From the NCBI RefSeq assembly GCF_000174195.1, contig NZ_ACFY01000156.1, positions 1 to 64,000 on the forward strand: a DNA stretch of 64,000 nucleotides, in the 5' to 3' direction. This stretch comes from Roseburia inulinivorans DSM 16841 (GTDB taxonomy: Bacteria > Bacillota > Clostridia > Lachnospirales > Lachnospiraceae). The notes under the pieces were generated by a model, which was not told the DNA's origin, ran no database searches, and saw only the letters and a list, made by a program, of their open reading frames with translations. Shown one piece after another: positions 20,089 to 28,000 of this stretch. Numbering within the stretch: position 1 is the stretch's first letter; each line of letters begins with the position of its first letter. Made by a program: the position numbers and the translations under genes.

Positions 20089-21480
20089 TTATCTCTCCAA
20101 AGTATCTATCTTTAATTTCTTACAGCACTTACCGATCTCTTCTACCAACTCATTGTCTGTCAAAACGGTCACACGGCCTTCCTCATACTGCTTGTCTACC
20201 CATACTTTTACCATCTTAACAAGTTCTGAATTCTTATCGACGCCTTTTTCCTTTGGCAGATGATAATAAGAATTGATCCATAATGCAATTCCTGCCAGAC
20301 CGGATGTATTGGATACGGATACAAGTGGTGGTCTGTTTAAAAATTTTCCCGTATCAAAAATGTTGTAAATTTCCTCATTTTTCAACAGACCGTCTGCATG
20401 GATACCGGCTCTTGTGACATTAAAGTTACTTCCGACAAACGGTGTGCGGCTTGGCTGTACATAACCTAATTCTTTTTCAAAATACTCTGCAAGCTCTGTG
20501 ATCACCGTTGTGTCCATGCCGTCTAAGGTGCCTTTTAACTGTGCATACTCAAATACCATTGCCTCCAGAGGGGTATTTCCGGTTCTCTCTCCGATACCAA
20601 ACAGAGAGCAGTTGACACCGCTTGCACCGTAAAGCCATGCCGTAGTCGAGTTGTTGACCGCCTTGTAAAAGTCATTGTGTCCATGCCATTCGATCAATTC
20701 GGATGGGACACCTGCATGTGTGGTAAGGCCATAAATGATTCCCGGTACGCTCCGCGGAATCACTGCGCCAGGGAAATTGACACCATACCCCATCGTATCA
20801 CAGGCACGGATCTTGATCGGTATCTTATATTCATCCATCAGTTTCATCAGCTCGACACAGAATGGAATCACAAATCCATAAATATCGGATCTTGTGATGT
20901 CTTCGAGATGACATCTTGGACTGATGCCTGTCTCTAAACATTCACGGATTACACTTAAGTAGAGGTTCATAACCTCACGCCTTGTCATTTTCATTTTATA
21001 GAAAATATGATAATCGGAACAGCTTACCAGAATACCTGTCTCACGAAGTCCGATATCTTTGACTAACTGGAAATCCTGTTTGCTCGCACGGATCCAGCTT
21101 GTAACTTCCGGAAATTTATAACCGCGTTCCAGACATTTGTATACGGCATCGCGGTCTTTTTTACTGTATAAGAAAAATTCGCTCTGGCGGATCAGACCTT
21201 TTGGTCCGCCTAATTTATGTAAATAATCGTAAATGGTCACGATCTGTTCCGTTGTATAAGGAGCCCTTGACTGCTGTCCATCACGGAATGTCGTATCTGT
21301 GATCCAGATATTTTCCGGCATATTATGCGGCACGATACGGTCATTAAACGCAATCTTTGGAATTTCATCATAAGGAAACAGATTATGGAATACATTTGGT
21401 TCTTCCACATCCACTAACTGGTAGAAATGTTCTTCTAACTGCAATAGATTTGTCTTTTGATTCATTACAACTTCTCTCAT
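20089..21480 (-). CDS. HMGL-like/isopropylmalate synthase family enzyme, probably Re-citrate synthase
   Basis: 463 residues. The TIM barrel carries DTTFRDGQQSRAPYT (metal-binding Asp and catalytic Arg), IRQSEFFLYS, CHLEDITRSDIYGFV, EWHGHNDFYKAVNNS (metal-binding His-x-His type motif) and GIGERTGNTPLEAM. After the barrel, the sequence VGSNFNVTRAGIHADGL matches the long subfamily that includes the Clostridium kluyveri Re-citrate synthase rather than LeuA, and there is no LeuA regulatory domain. The co-linear GntR and icd genes support citrate production for 2-oxoglutarate. AAGGAGG sits 6 bases before the ATG at 21480, so longer upstream frames are rejected. Homocitrate or isopropylmalate synthase activity is the alternative. 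Confidence 0.72.
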   Translation of the reverse strand: MREVVMNQKTNLLQLEEHFYQLVDVEEPNVFHNLFPYDEIPKIAFNDRIVPHNMPENIWITDTTFRDGQQSRAPYTTEQIVTIYDYLHKLGGPKGLIRQSEFFLYSKKDRDAVYKCLERGYKFPEVTSWIRASKQDFQLVKDIGLRETGILVSCSDYHIFYKMKMTRREVMNLYLSVIRECLETGISPRCHLEDITRSDIYGFVIPFCVELMKLMDEYKIPIKIRACDTMGYGVNFPGAVIPRSVPGIIYGLTTHAGVPSELIEWHGHNDFYKAVNNSTTAWLYGASGVNCSLFGIGERTGNTPLEAMVFEYAQLKGTLDGMDTTVITELAEYFEKELGYVQPSRTPFVGSNFNVTRAGIHADGLLKNEEIYNIFDTGKFLNRPPLVSVSNTSGLAGIALWINSYYHLPKEKGVDKNSELVKMVKVWVDKQYEEGRVTVLTDNELVEEIGKCCKKLKIDTLER

Positions 21481-21646
21481 AACATCCTCCTTATAGTAAA
21501 CGAATATATATGCAAAATATTTGACTATTTTCACATGCATAATTGTATACAATTATACCTTCTTTATTTTAGGCACTCTTGCTGCTATTTGTCAATGCAT
21601 AATATCTTATATTTATTATAACAATTAGTTATGGTTCGCTTTTGGG

Positions 21647-22006
21647 TTATGAATCCACTCTATGATTTCTGCGCTCAATCGCACAGTTTAAGATATATCT
21701 GTTTTCTTTTTCCAGGGAAACCGTACGATATACGATACTGTCCGTAATTTTTTCTGTCAGATCCATAATATCTTTGTGACATTCCTGATTCTCTCCGGTG
21801 TAAATGATCTGTCCATTTTTATCGAGATTCTGCGAATAGTCACAACTGAAACGTACCACAAAAAACTTTTCAGATGCCGTCTCCATGGTAACCGAAACAG
21901 CATATTTACCCAGAATCTGCCTGCATGCTTTTGTGAGTATCATCAGGAGGAAAAGAATCTTCCGGAAAATCTCCGGTGGGATCTCGCAGTCTTCTTTCTT
22001 TATCAT
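21647..22006 (-). CDS. Small protein of unknown function coupled to a receiver-domain gene
   Basis: 119 residues, no recognised domain. A mostly hydrophobic helix near residues 14-30 (FLLMILTKACRQILG) is followed by a mixed alpha/beta part with FFVVRFSCDYS. It starts inside the stop codon of the upstream gene (ATGA at 22003-22006), so it is translationally coupled and perhaps a partner of that protein. A frameshift splitting one gene is possible, but the overlap carries no homopolymer. Confidence 0.5.
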   Translation of the reverse strand: MIKKEDCEIPPEIFRKILFLLMILTKACRQILGKYAVSVTMETASEKFFVVRFSCDYSQNLDKNGQIIYTGENQECHKDIMDLTEKITDSIVYRTVSLEKENRYILNCAIERRNHRVDS

Positions 22007-22704
22007 ATGGAAACTTTGTCCGGCATCCTCATGATGAAATTCATTTTTAACCGGTTATACCCCATCAGATAATTACCATTTTCATGGATCATTGTCTCCA
22101 GATAATATCCGAGCAGATCCCTCAGATAATGTTCCATCATGTATTCTCCCACGGAATCCATCTGCCCTATCGTCAAATGCTGCTTCAGCATCGTCATGAC
22201 AACCTCTGCTGCCTGCTTATAGAGCATGACATTCTCCTTTTGTCTCTCCTCAATTCTCTCAAAATCCTTCTCCGAGAAAAAGAGATTCATATTTGCCTGC
22301 TCAAGATCTGATTCTGCCTGTTTTTTCAGGCGGTGATACTCCAATGCCGCATTCACCGGTTCGATAAAATCAGCAAATGACGCACACGGTTTCATGATCA
22401 ATTTGTAGATATCACATTCATTCAGAAAAGAGAGGATGTCTTTTACATGCTCTGCACTCGTCATTGCCACACGGACCGTATCCGGCGAGATCATTTTTGC
22501 CATGGTGAAAAATTCTCTTCCACTGAGTACGGAAAGACTCGTCTCACATACTAAAACATCTGTTTTCTGATGTTCTAATATATCCAGTGCCTCCTCCGGT
22601 CTCCCTGTAATCTGATAAGAAAAAGAAGGCTTTTCTGTCTGGAAAACTGCCTCAAGTCTTTTTCTCCCCACCTCATCCGGCTCTACGATCATTACAAATT
22701 CCAT
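22003..22704 (-). CDS. Response-regulator-like protein with degenerate receiver domain
   Basis: 233 residues. Residues 1-120 follow the receiver fold (MEFVMIVEPDEVGRKRLE, VRVAMTSAE, YKLIMKPC), with the conserved Lys present. The usual phospho-accepting Asp position, in VLVCETSLSVLSG, is Glu (about residue 54). A helical segment (about 120-175) and a C-terminal region without a known output domain follow. The ATG at 22704 is chosen because AGGAGG lies 6 bases upstream; the ATG two codons earlier touches that site. Its partner gene overlaps by 4 bases. Role unknown; the Glu could mimic a constantly phosphorylated state (inference). Confidence 0.65.
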   Translation of the reverse strand: MEFVMIVEPDEVGRKRLEAVFQTEKPSFSYQITGRPEEALDILEHQKTDVLVCETSLSVLSGREFFTMAKMISPDTVRVAMTSAEHVKDILSFLNECDIYKLIMKPCASFADFIEPVNAALEYHRLKKQAESDLEQANMNLFFSEKDFERIEERQKENVMLYKQAAEVVMTMLKQHLTIGQMDSVGEYMMEHYLRDLLGYYLETMIHENGNYLMGYNRLKMNFIMRMPDKVSI

Positions 22705-22889
22705 CCTCATCCTCCTGTGTACGTTGTGATTCTATATCATTATTTTATACTTTTATTGTTATGATTAACTTAACTATAGCAAACCCATTTTTATATCTCA
22801 ATAGCAAAAAAAATTTATTTTTCAAAAACTGTAACACATTCTCCTCTGTTCCATAAGATACAGTGTAAGAAAAATTTGGAGGATTTAAC

Positions 22890-23105
22890 ATGAGTGATTT
22901 AGCTGCAACAAACTGTGGTGGATGTGGATGTAATGAGGGAGGATGCAACTCTATTCTCTGGATCATCATTTTATTGAGCTGCTGCTGTGGTAATAACGGC
23001 GGATTCTGTGGCAACAACGGATGTGGCGGTGGAAATGACTGCTTATGGATCATCTTACTTCTTCTCTGCTGTGGCGGATGTGGTAACGGAAACGGCTTCT
23101 GCTAA
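22890..23105 (+). CDS. Small Cys/Gly-rich protein with paired hydrophobic stretches
   Basis: 71 residues with 14 Cys, many Gly and Asn, and two short hydrophobic blocks (ILWIIILLS and LWIILLLL), each followed directly by Cys pairs or triplets. RBS TGGAGG precedes the ATG and a strong terminator follows, so it is a real single-gene unit. Similar Firmicute peptides are often auto-named chorion class high-cysteine proteins; no function is established. Membrane-attached or cross-linked surface peptide is a guess. Confidence 0.75.
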   Translation: MSDLAATNCGGCGCNEGGCNSILWIIILLSCCCGNNGGFCGNNGCGGGNDCLWIILLLLCCGGCGNGNGFC

Positions 23106-23152
23106 TCGCAGGCAGACATCAATGGGGGACCTAAAGTTCCCCTGACCGGTAA

Positions 23153-23186
23153 ACCACCCAGACTTCACGGTCTGGGTGGTTTTTTG
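23153..23186 (+). terminator. Strong intrinsic terminator
   Basis: ACCACCCAGAC (23153-23163) pairs perfectly over 11 bases with GTCTGGGTGGT (23170-23180), followed by TTTTT. It ends the Cys-rich peptide transcript and lies between it and a convergent small gene. Confidence 0.9.
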
Positions 23187-23190
23187 TCGT

Positions 23191-23340
23191 TTACTTTGGT
23201 TTTTCCGTTTTCTCTTTGTTCTTTGCCACTTCCCGCTCTCTGACAATCTTCTTGTATACCTCACATTCCTCTGGCACACTTCTTCTTTTGAGACACTCTT
23301 CATCTATCTCATAAACACTGTTATTTTCCACCACTAACAT
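23191..23340 (-). CDS. Small charged protein, 49 residues
   Basis: A short frame from ATG (23340) to TAA (23191), starting MLVVENNSVYEIDEECLK and ending in a Lys/Glu-rich helix (EKTEKPK). GAGGAGG lies about 9 bases upstream. The family is not recognised. Composition and the strong ribosome site favour a real gene over the overlapping frame at 23055-23303, which has no such site and runs into the terminator stem. Confidence 0.55.
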   Translation of the reverse strand: MLVVENNSVYEIDEECLKRRSVPEECEVYKKIVREREVAKNKEKTEKPK

Positions 23341-23444
23341 GACATTTTTCCTCCTCTCTCTATCCTATGCTGCGAAAATCCGTTTGCGACATATCTGGCA
23401 TATTGTTTCTTTTTCCACATAAAATAAAAGAAAAGGCAATTCTT

Positions 23445-23783
23445 ATGGACGAAGCTACACCACTTACCCCTTTCGATACGATGACTCAGACAAGAGAGAT
23501 CCAGATGTTAAAAAACCGTAATTCCATACATGAAAAAGTTCACAAAAAAAAACAATTTGCCATATTAATAAAAGTATAAGTGAACTTCAAAATAACGCTT
23601 CATATTTTTTCACAGGAAGAAACAGGTCTTATCCATGGTTCCCTGCCGGAAGAGGAAAACAACCCACAGTCACTTTTAAACAGCCTCCGCCCTTTCTGTA
23701 CCCCAAAAGAGCTTGAGACGATTGATATGCTGACCAATATGTTTTCCATGCTTGAAACCTATGAAACGATTTTTGCAGGATAA
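23445..23783 (+). pseudogene. Small helical protein, broken by several single-base indels
   Basis: The frame begins MDEATPLTPFDTMTQTREIQ and ends SMLETYETIFAG. In between, four indels are needed for a continuous reading: an extra A in 23510-23515, a missing A in 23544-23552, a missing base near 23574 and an extra A near 23596. The corrected protein (about 112 residues) reads MLKTVIPYMKKFTKKKQFAI, then IKVISELQNTLHIFSQEE, an amphipathic helical pattern. Such a density of indels may be poor sequence or true decay. It pairs with the next small gene on the same strand. Function unknown. Confidence 0.55.
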
Positions 23784-23829
23784 CACCATCAGCCTTTATT
23801 TGTTGTAAAAAAATCAGAGAGGATTTTCT

Positions 23830-24117
23830 ATGGAAAATGATGTTTTTAAAACCAATCCGGTATTTCAGAATCTGTCACCGGAAAAGCTTTCTTTTTTAAT
23901 GAATTTTGCAAACAGTAAAAAACCTACCGAAATGAAAGACATGATGCCATTTCTGCTCGGAACGCTCTCCTCCGCCAAAAAGCAGAATATCCAGTTCACA
24001 AAGCCTGAAACAGAACTTATGATTTCGATATTAAAACAGAGCATGTCACCTGAGGAAGCAGAAAAAGCAGATAAAATCATCCGGCTCATGAAAGAAAGAA
24101 GCGGACAGTCTCAATAG
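23830..24117 (+). CDS. Small helical protein of unknown function
   Basis: 95 residues, all helical by pattern, beginning MENDVFKTNPVFQNLSPEKL and ending in a charged helix (EEAEKADKIIRLMKERSG). RBS GAGAGGA. It resembles small conserved Lachnospiraceae proteins found downstream of the preceding type of gene; no domain is recognised. Convergent with the gene at 24175, with a shared hairpin between them. Confidence 0.65.
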   Translation: MENDVFKTNPVFQNLSPEKLSFLMNFANSKKPTEMKDMMPFLLGTLSSAKKQNIQFTKPETELMISILKQSMSPEEAEKADKIIRLMKERSGQSQ

Positions 24118-24135
24118 AGGCCGCCCGCTTCTTTC
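24094..24135 (+). terminator. Hairpin at the end of the small-protein unit
   Basis: GAAAGAAGCGG (24094-24104) pairs perfectly with CCGCTTCTTTC (24125-24135), overlapping the last codons of the gene at 23830-24117. The T-run is interrupted. It can serve both convergent genes. Confidence 0.5.
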
Positions 24136-24174
24136 TCATACACTTTATGATGCATGTTTCCATCTGGCAATTTC

Positions 24175-25488
24175 TTACCAGATAGTTGCAACATTCACTT
24201 TTAGTACTTTATCAATTGGTGCTACACTGGTTCCCTTGCCATCTGTACCTTCAAAATACTTTGAGCTTGCAGACTCAAACAAAACATAAAGGTTATTATC
24301 CACAATTGCGATTTCCTCGGAACACGGAGGCATCTCCACCTTAACGGATGGTGTTGACGGGCTCTGGTTCAAAGCGATCAGGGAGGAATATACTTTCAGA
24401 TAAGAAGAATTGCTTCTTCCAAGCGATGTACTTAAGTATACGGCACCCTGTGAATCAAATGCAATTCCCTGCACTTTGCATGGAATATTGTAATTACTCA
24501 ATGCAACCAATTTGTCTAACTGTGTGTCATAGGTGTATGCATACATTTTGGAGCGGAACATCTTATTGTAAGTTGCCACCCAGATACGTCCTCCATAACA
24601 GGTGATACAGGAAGGCGTATTTCTCAGATGATATTCATCTGAAATTGCAGATGCATCAATACAATAACCAGGTGCATCTTCCGCGATCAGCCTGATATAT
24701 TCATAGGAGATACGCTCTAGTGTATTGGAATTAGAGTGACATACCCATAAATTTTCTCCGTCAAAAGCAACACCACCAAGGTGACTGTCTTTTTTCATTC
24801 CAAGTGTCACAAGATAATCTCCGGTTTCCCGATCAAATACCATCAGGGCTCCCGGTTCATTTTTATCCTCAGTGTATGCTGTCATGATCACGTAATCCGG
24901 TGTAAAACAAAGTCCCTGCATGCACATATCTGCTGTGTTGATATAGTTGTTTACATAATCTTTTTCTCTGGTGGAAGGCATTCCCGGAATGGATAATTCA
25001 TCCATAAAATTATAACTGCACTGTCTTAATTCTTTCTGGTTCATCGCAAGCAGATTTCCGGTGTGATAAGAATACATCTCAACGTTCAGATAACTGTCGA
25101 TTGTCTTTGTCCATTTTGCAAAAAGAACAAGTTCAGAAGGACTTTTCTTTGTGATCTCTGTCACCTTCTTTGTATAACTGCTGTCTGTATACCATCCGGC
25201 AAAATTATAACCTTCCTTCACCGGGACATCCAGTGTCACCGGAAGTTCCTTTTCGTGATAGACCTCACGGTTGGAAATGCTGTTCTCTCCTCCATTCAGA
25301 ATATAGGTAATATGATATGCCTTCTGACCGGTTTCTTCATACGGATCAACATAAACAGGTTTGTTTTCAATGATACCTGCCTGAGAGATTCCGATTCCTT
25401 CGATCGTATGGGCACGTGCGACCTGTGGATCGTTGATCACAAGAAGTATTGCATATAAAATTATGAAAATATTTCTTGTGATCTTCAT
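24175..25488 (-). CDS. Secreted protein with an InlB-type repeat and a beta-propeller-like region
   Basis: 437 residues. A signal peptide (KITRNIFIILYAILLVI, cleavage near residue 26) precedes a Listeria-Bacteroides (Flg_new/InlB B) repeat at about residues 55-130, shown by YHITYILNGG and GYNFAGWYTDSSYTKKV...LFAKWT. The remainder (about 150-437) has repeating beta-strand blocks (LMVFDRETGDYLVTLGM, GGVAFDGENLWVCHSNSN, IAFDSQGAVYLSTSLG) typical of a propeller fold. It follows the EF-G-like gene by 18 bases. No anchor motif is seen. Probable extracellular adhesion or surface role (inference). Confidence 0.7.
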   Translation of the reverse strand: MKITRNIFIILYAILLVINDPQVARAHTIEGIGISQAGIIENKPVYVDPYEETGQKAYHITYILNGGENSISNREVYHEKELPVTLDVPVKEGYNFAGWYTDSSYTKKVTEITKKSPSELVLFAKWTKTIDSYLNVEMYSYHTGNLLAMNQKELRQCSYNFMDELSIPGMPSTREKDYVNNYINTADMCMQGLCFTPDYVIMTAYTEDKNEPGALMVFDRETGDYLVTLGMKKDSHLGGVAFDGENLWVCHSNSNTLERISYEYIRLIAEDAPGYCIDASAISDEYHLRNTPSCITCYGGRIWVATYNKMFRSKMYAYTYDTQLDKLVALSNYNIPCKVQGIAFDSQGAVYLSTSLGRSNSSYLKVYSSLIALNQSPSTPSVKVEMPPCSEEIAIVDNNLYVLFESASSKYFEGTDGKGTSVAPIDKVLKVNVATIW

Positions 25489-25506
25489 AAATCCACATCT
25501 TCTCCT

Positions 25507-27597
25507 TTACTCGTCGAGTTTCTCTACTTTGCCTGCTCTTGCAGCAATCTCTTTCTCCTGTATATCAGACGGAGCCTGCTCATATCTTGAAAACTCATAA
25601 GAATATGTACCGCTTCCACCTGTCATGGAACGAAGATCCGTGTTATAGCCAAATAATTCCATATACGGAATATCTGCAACGATCTCCTGATAACCATGAT
25701 CTGTCGGGTTCATTCCAAGCACACGTCCACGCCGCTTGTTCAGATCTCCCATAATATCTCCGGTATACTTATCCGGCACGACCACTTTCAATGATGCGAT
25801 CGGTTCTAAGAGAACCGGGGAAGCCTCTAAGAAGCCTTTCTTAAATGCCTGCTTTGCAGCGGTTTTAAATGCCATCTCTGAGGAATCTACCGGATGATAA
25901 GAACCATCGTATAAAACTGCCTTCACACCGACAACCGGATATGCAGCGACAGGACCTTTCAGACAGGATTCCTGAATTCCCTTTTCTACTGCCGGGAAAT
26001 AGTTCTTTGGAACTGCTCCGCCAACAACCGTCTGTTCAAATACATATGGCTGTTCCAGATCGCCGGATGGTTCAAATGTCATCTTGACGTGTCCATATTG
26101 TCCGTGACCGCCGGACTGCTTTTTATACTTGTACTCCACATCTGCTTTCTTGCGGATCGTTTCCCGGAATGCAATCTTAGGCTTCTTCAGTTCAACTTCC
26201 ACTTTGTAGCGGTTTAAAAGTTTGCTGACTGCAACTTCCAAATGCTGGTCTCCCATTCCATAGAGGAGTGTCTGACCATTCTCACTGTCATTGACTGCTT
26301 TCAGTGTAAGATCTTCCATCATAAGTTTCTGGAGAGCCTGTGAGATCTTATCCTCATCGCCCTTATTCACTGCCTTATATCTCATGTAAGTATATGGTGT
26401 GGAGATTGAGGTCCGAATATACAAAATCGGATTTGCTTTTGTGGAAAGGGAATCCGTGGTTGCCGGGCTTGCTAATTTTGCCAAAGCACCGATATCACCT
26501 GCATGAAGTTCTTTTACTTCCTCCGGTTTGTTTCCACAGAGCACATACAGTTTTCCAATTTTTTCTTCCACATCTTTGTGATGGTTATATAACACATCAT
26601 CCGTTTTCAAAACGCCCGAATTTACTTTGATCAGGGAGTATTTTCCAATAAATGGATCTACGATCGTCTTCCATACATAAGCTGACTTTGGTTTTGCAAA
26701 ATCATAATCTGCACTGTACACTTCATTCGTCTTGGCGTTGATACCGGTACAGGAACGTTTTTCCGGACTTGGCAGATACTTCACAATATCGACCAGCAAT
26801 GTATACATTCCTCTTGCCAGTGTGTTGGAACCCATCAGAACCGGAACAATGCTGCCGTCTGCCACATTCACACGGAGTGCCTGACGGATCTCATCCTCCG
26901 AGAACTCTTCGCCGTTAAAATAGCGTTCCATAAACTCTTCACTCGTCTCAGCGACAGCTTCCATCAATGCTTCCCTGCAGATATTTAAGTTGTCTTTGGA
27001 GTATTCCGGAACATCAGACTTTTCTACGGTTCCATCTTCTTTCCATCTCTTGGCTCTCTGCTGCAGCACATTGACATATCCGACAAACTGTCCATTCTCT
27101 CTGACCGGAAGATGGAACGGTGCGATGCGCTTGCCGTACATCTGCTGAAGATCTTCCACAACCTGCCGGTAGCTTGCCTCGTCAATATCCATATCCGTTA
27201 CGAATACCATTCTCGGAAGTTTGTATTTCTCGCACATCTCCCATGCTTTCTTCGTTCCGACCTCGATCCCTGCCTTACCGGAAACTACAATGATCGCCGC
27301 ATCTGCCACGCTCACTGCTTCTTCTGCTTCCCCTACAAAATCAAAATATCCGGGTGTATCAAGGATGTTGATCTTCGTATCGCCCCAGACAACCGGGATC
27401 ACGGAAGTGTTGATGGAGAAAAGACGTTTTGTCTCTTCCTTGTCGTAATCACTGATCGTGTTGCCGTCTGCAACTTTTCCCATACGGGTTGTCATTCCTG
27501 CAAGATAAGCCATTGCCTCGACAAGACTTGTCTTGCCGGATCCCCCATGGCCTAAGAGAACCACATTGCGAATTTTGTCAGTTGTGTAAACGTTCAT
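25507..27597 (-). CDS. EF-G-like GTPase (FusA2 type) with unusual G motifs
   Basis: 696 residues with the full EF-G domain order: GTPase (1-280), domain II, III, IV (SGGHGQYGHVKMTFEP) and V (GDIMGDLNKRRGRVLGM). The P-loop is GHGGSGKT (16-23). Three departures from EF-G proper: switch I lacks ERGITI; the G3 motif is DTPGYFDF (80-87), with Tyr in place of the catalytic His, as in other FusA2-like proteins; and the G4 base-recognition motif is TDMD (134-137) rather than NKxD. The ATG at 27597 has GGGAGG 7 bases upstream. It is not the main elongation factor; a ribosome-associated role is inferred. Confidence 0.85.
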   Translation of the reverse strand: MNVYTTDKIRNVVLLGHGGSGKTSLVEAMAYLAGMTTRMGKVADGNTISDYDKEETKRLFSINTSVIPVVWGDTKINILDTPGYFDFVGEAEEAVSVADAAIIVVSGKAGIEVGTKKAWEMCEKYKLPRMVFVTDMDIDEASYRQVVEDLQQMYGKRIAPFHLPVRENGQFVGYVNVLQQRAKRWKEDGTVEKSDVPEYSKDNLNICREALMEAVAETSEEFMERYFNGEEFSEDEIRQALRVNVADGSIVPVLMGSNTLARGMYTLLVDIVKYLPSPEKRSCTGINAKTNEVYSADYDFAKPKSAYVWKTIVDPFIGKYSLIKVNSGVLKTDDVLYNHHKDVEEKIGKLYVLCGNKPEEVKELHAGDIGALAKLASPATTDSLSTKANPILYIRTSISTPYTYMRYKAVNKGDEDKISQALQKLMMEDLTLKAVNDSENGQTLLYGMGDQHLEVAVSKLLNRYKVEVELKKPKIAFRETIRKKADVEYKYKKQSGGHGQYGHVKMTFEPSGDLEQPYVFEQTVVGGAVPKNYFPAVEKGIQESCLKGPVAAYPVVGVKAVLYDGSYHPVDSSEMAFKTAAKQAFKKGFLEASPVLLEPIASLKVVVPDKYTGDIMGDLNKRRGRVLGMNPTDHGYQEIVADIPYMELFGYNTDLRSMTGGSGTYSYEFSRYEQAPSDIQEKEIAARAGKVEKLDE

Positions 27598-27939
27598 AGC
27601 AAATCCTCCCATACATTTTTCATTGATGATTTTGTTTCGTCATCACCGAATGTTGTTAATGGTTATATTTTACTAAATTTTCCACTTTTTTACAATATAT
27701 TTATTCATATTTACTAACTATTATTATATTATCATTGGATTGTTTATATATTATGTATGTATTTTGAACATTTTTAGCAATTTTCATTTGATTGTTTACA
27801 CAATATTCATAATTTGTACATATTCGTAGGAAATGTTCTGTTTTTCTTTTTCATGATAATCTTTTGGCAGTGCCGTGCCACGGAATTTAATAACTAATCA
27901 CTTTAATACTTTAACCAATCACTTTTATACTTTAACGTG
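27598..27939. repeat. AT-rich intergenic region with a 21-bp tandem repeat
   Basis: No gene is seen in this stretch. Two adjacent 21-bp units at 27896-27916 and 27917-27937 (AATCACTTT-A/T-ATACTTTAAC) match at 19 positions and abut the tyrA -35 element. The rest is AT-rich spacer between divergent genes and will hold the promoter of the EF-G-like gene. Confidence 0.6.
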
Positions 27940-27968
27940 TTGACTTTTTCATAAAATGTGGATATGAT
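27940..27968 (+). promoter_or_regulatory. Promoter of tyrA
   Basis: TTGACT (27940-27945), 17-base spacer, TATGAT (27963-27968). It is close to consensus and 33 bases upstream of the first possible start codon. The 21-bp tandem repeat ends 2 bases before the -35. Confidence 0.8.
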
Positions 27969-28000
27969 GTATAAGACTTTCTAAATATACAAAATGACTT

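Noticed and set aside
20089..21480. 2-isopropylmalate synthase LeuA
   Set aside because: The regulatory LeuA domain is missing, the active-site motif is DTTFRDGQQS rather than the LeuA form, and the neighbours are icd and GntR instead of leu genes.
22003..22006. Frameshift joining the receiver gene and the 119-residue gene
   Set aside because: The junction is a clean ATGA overlap with no homopolymer, typical of coupled genes; not fully excluded.
23055..23303. Minus-strand open frame of 82 codons
   Set aside because: No ribosome site, runs through the terminator stem, and overlaps a better-supported 49-residue gene in another frame.
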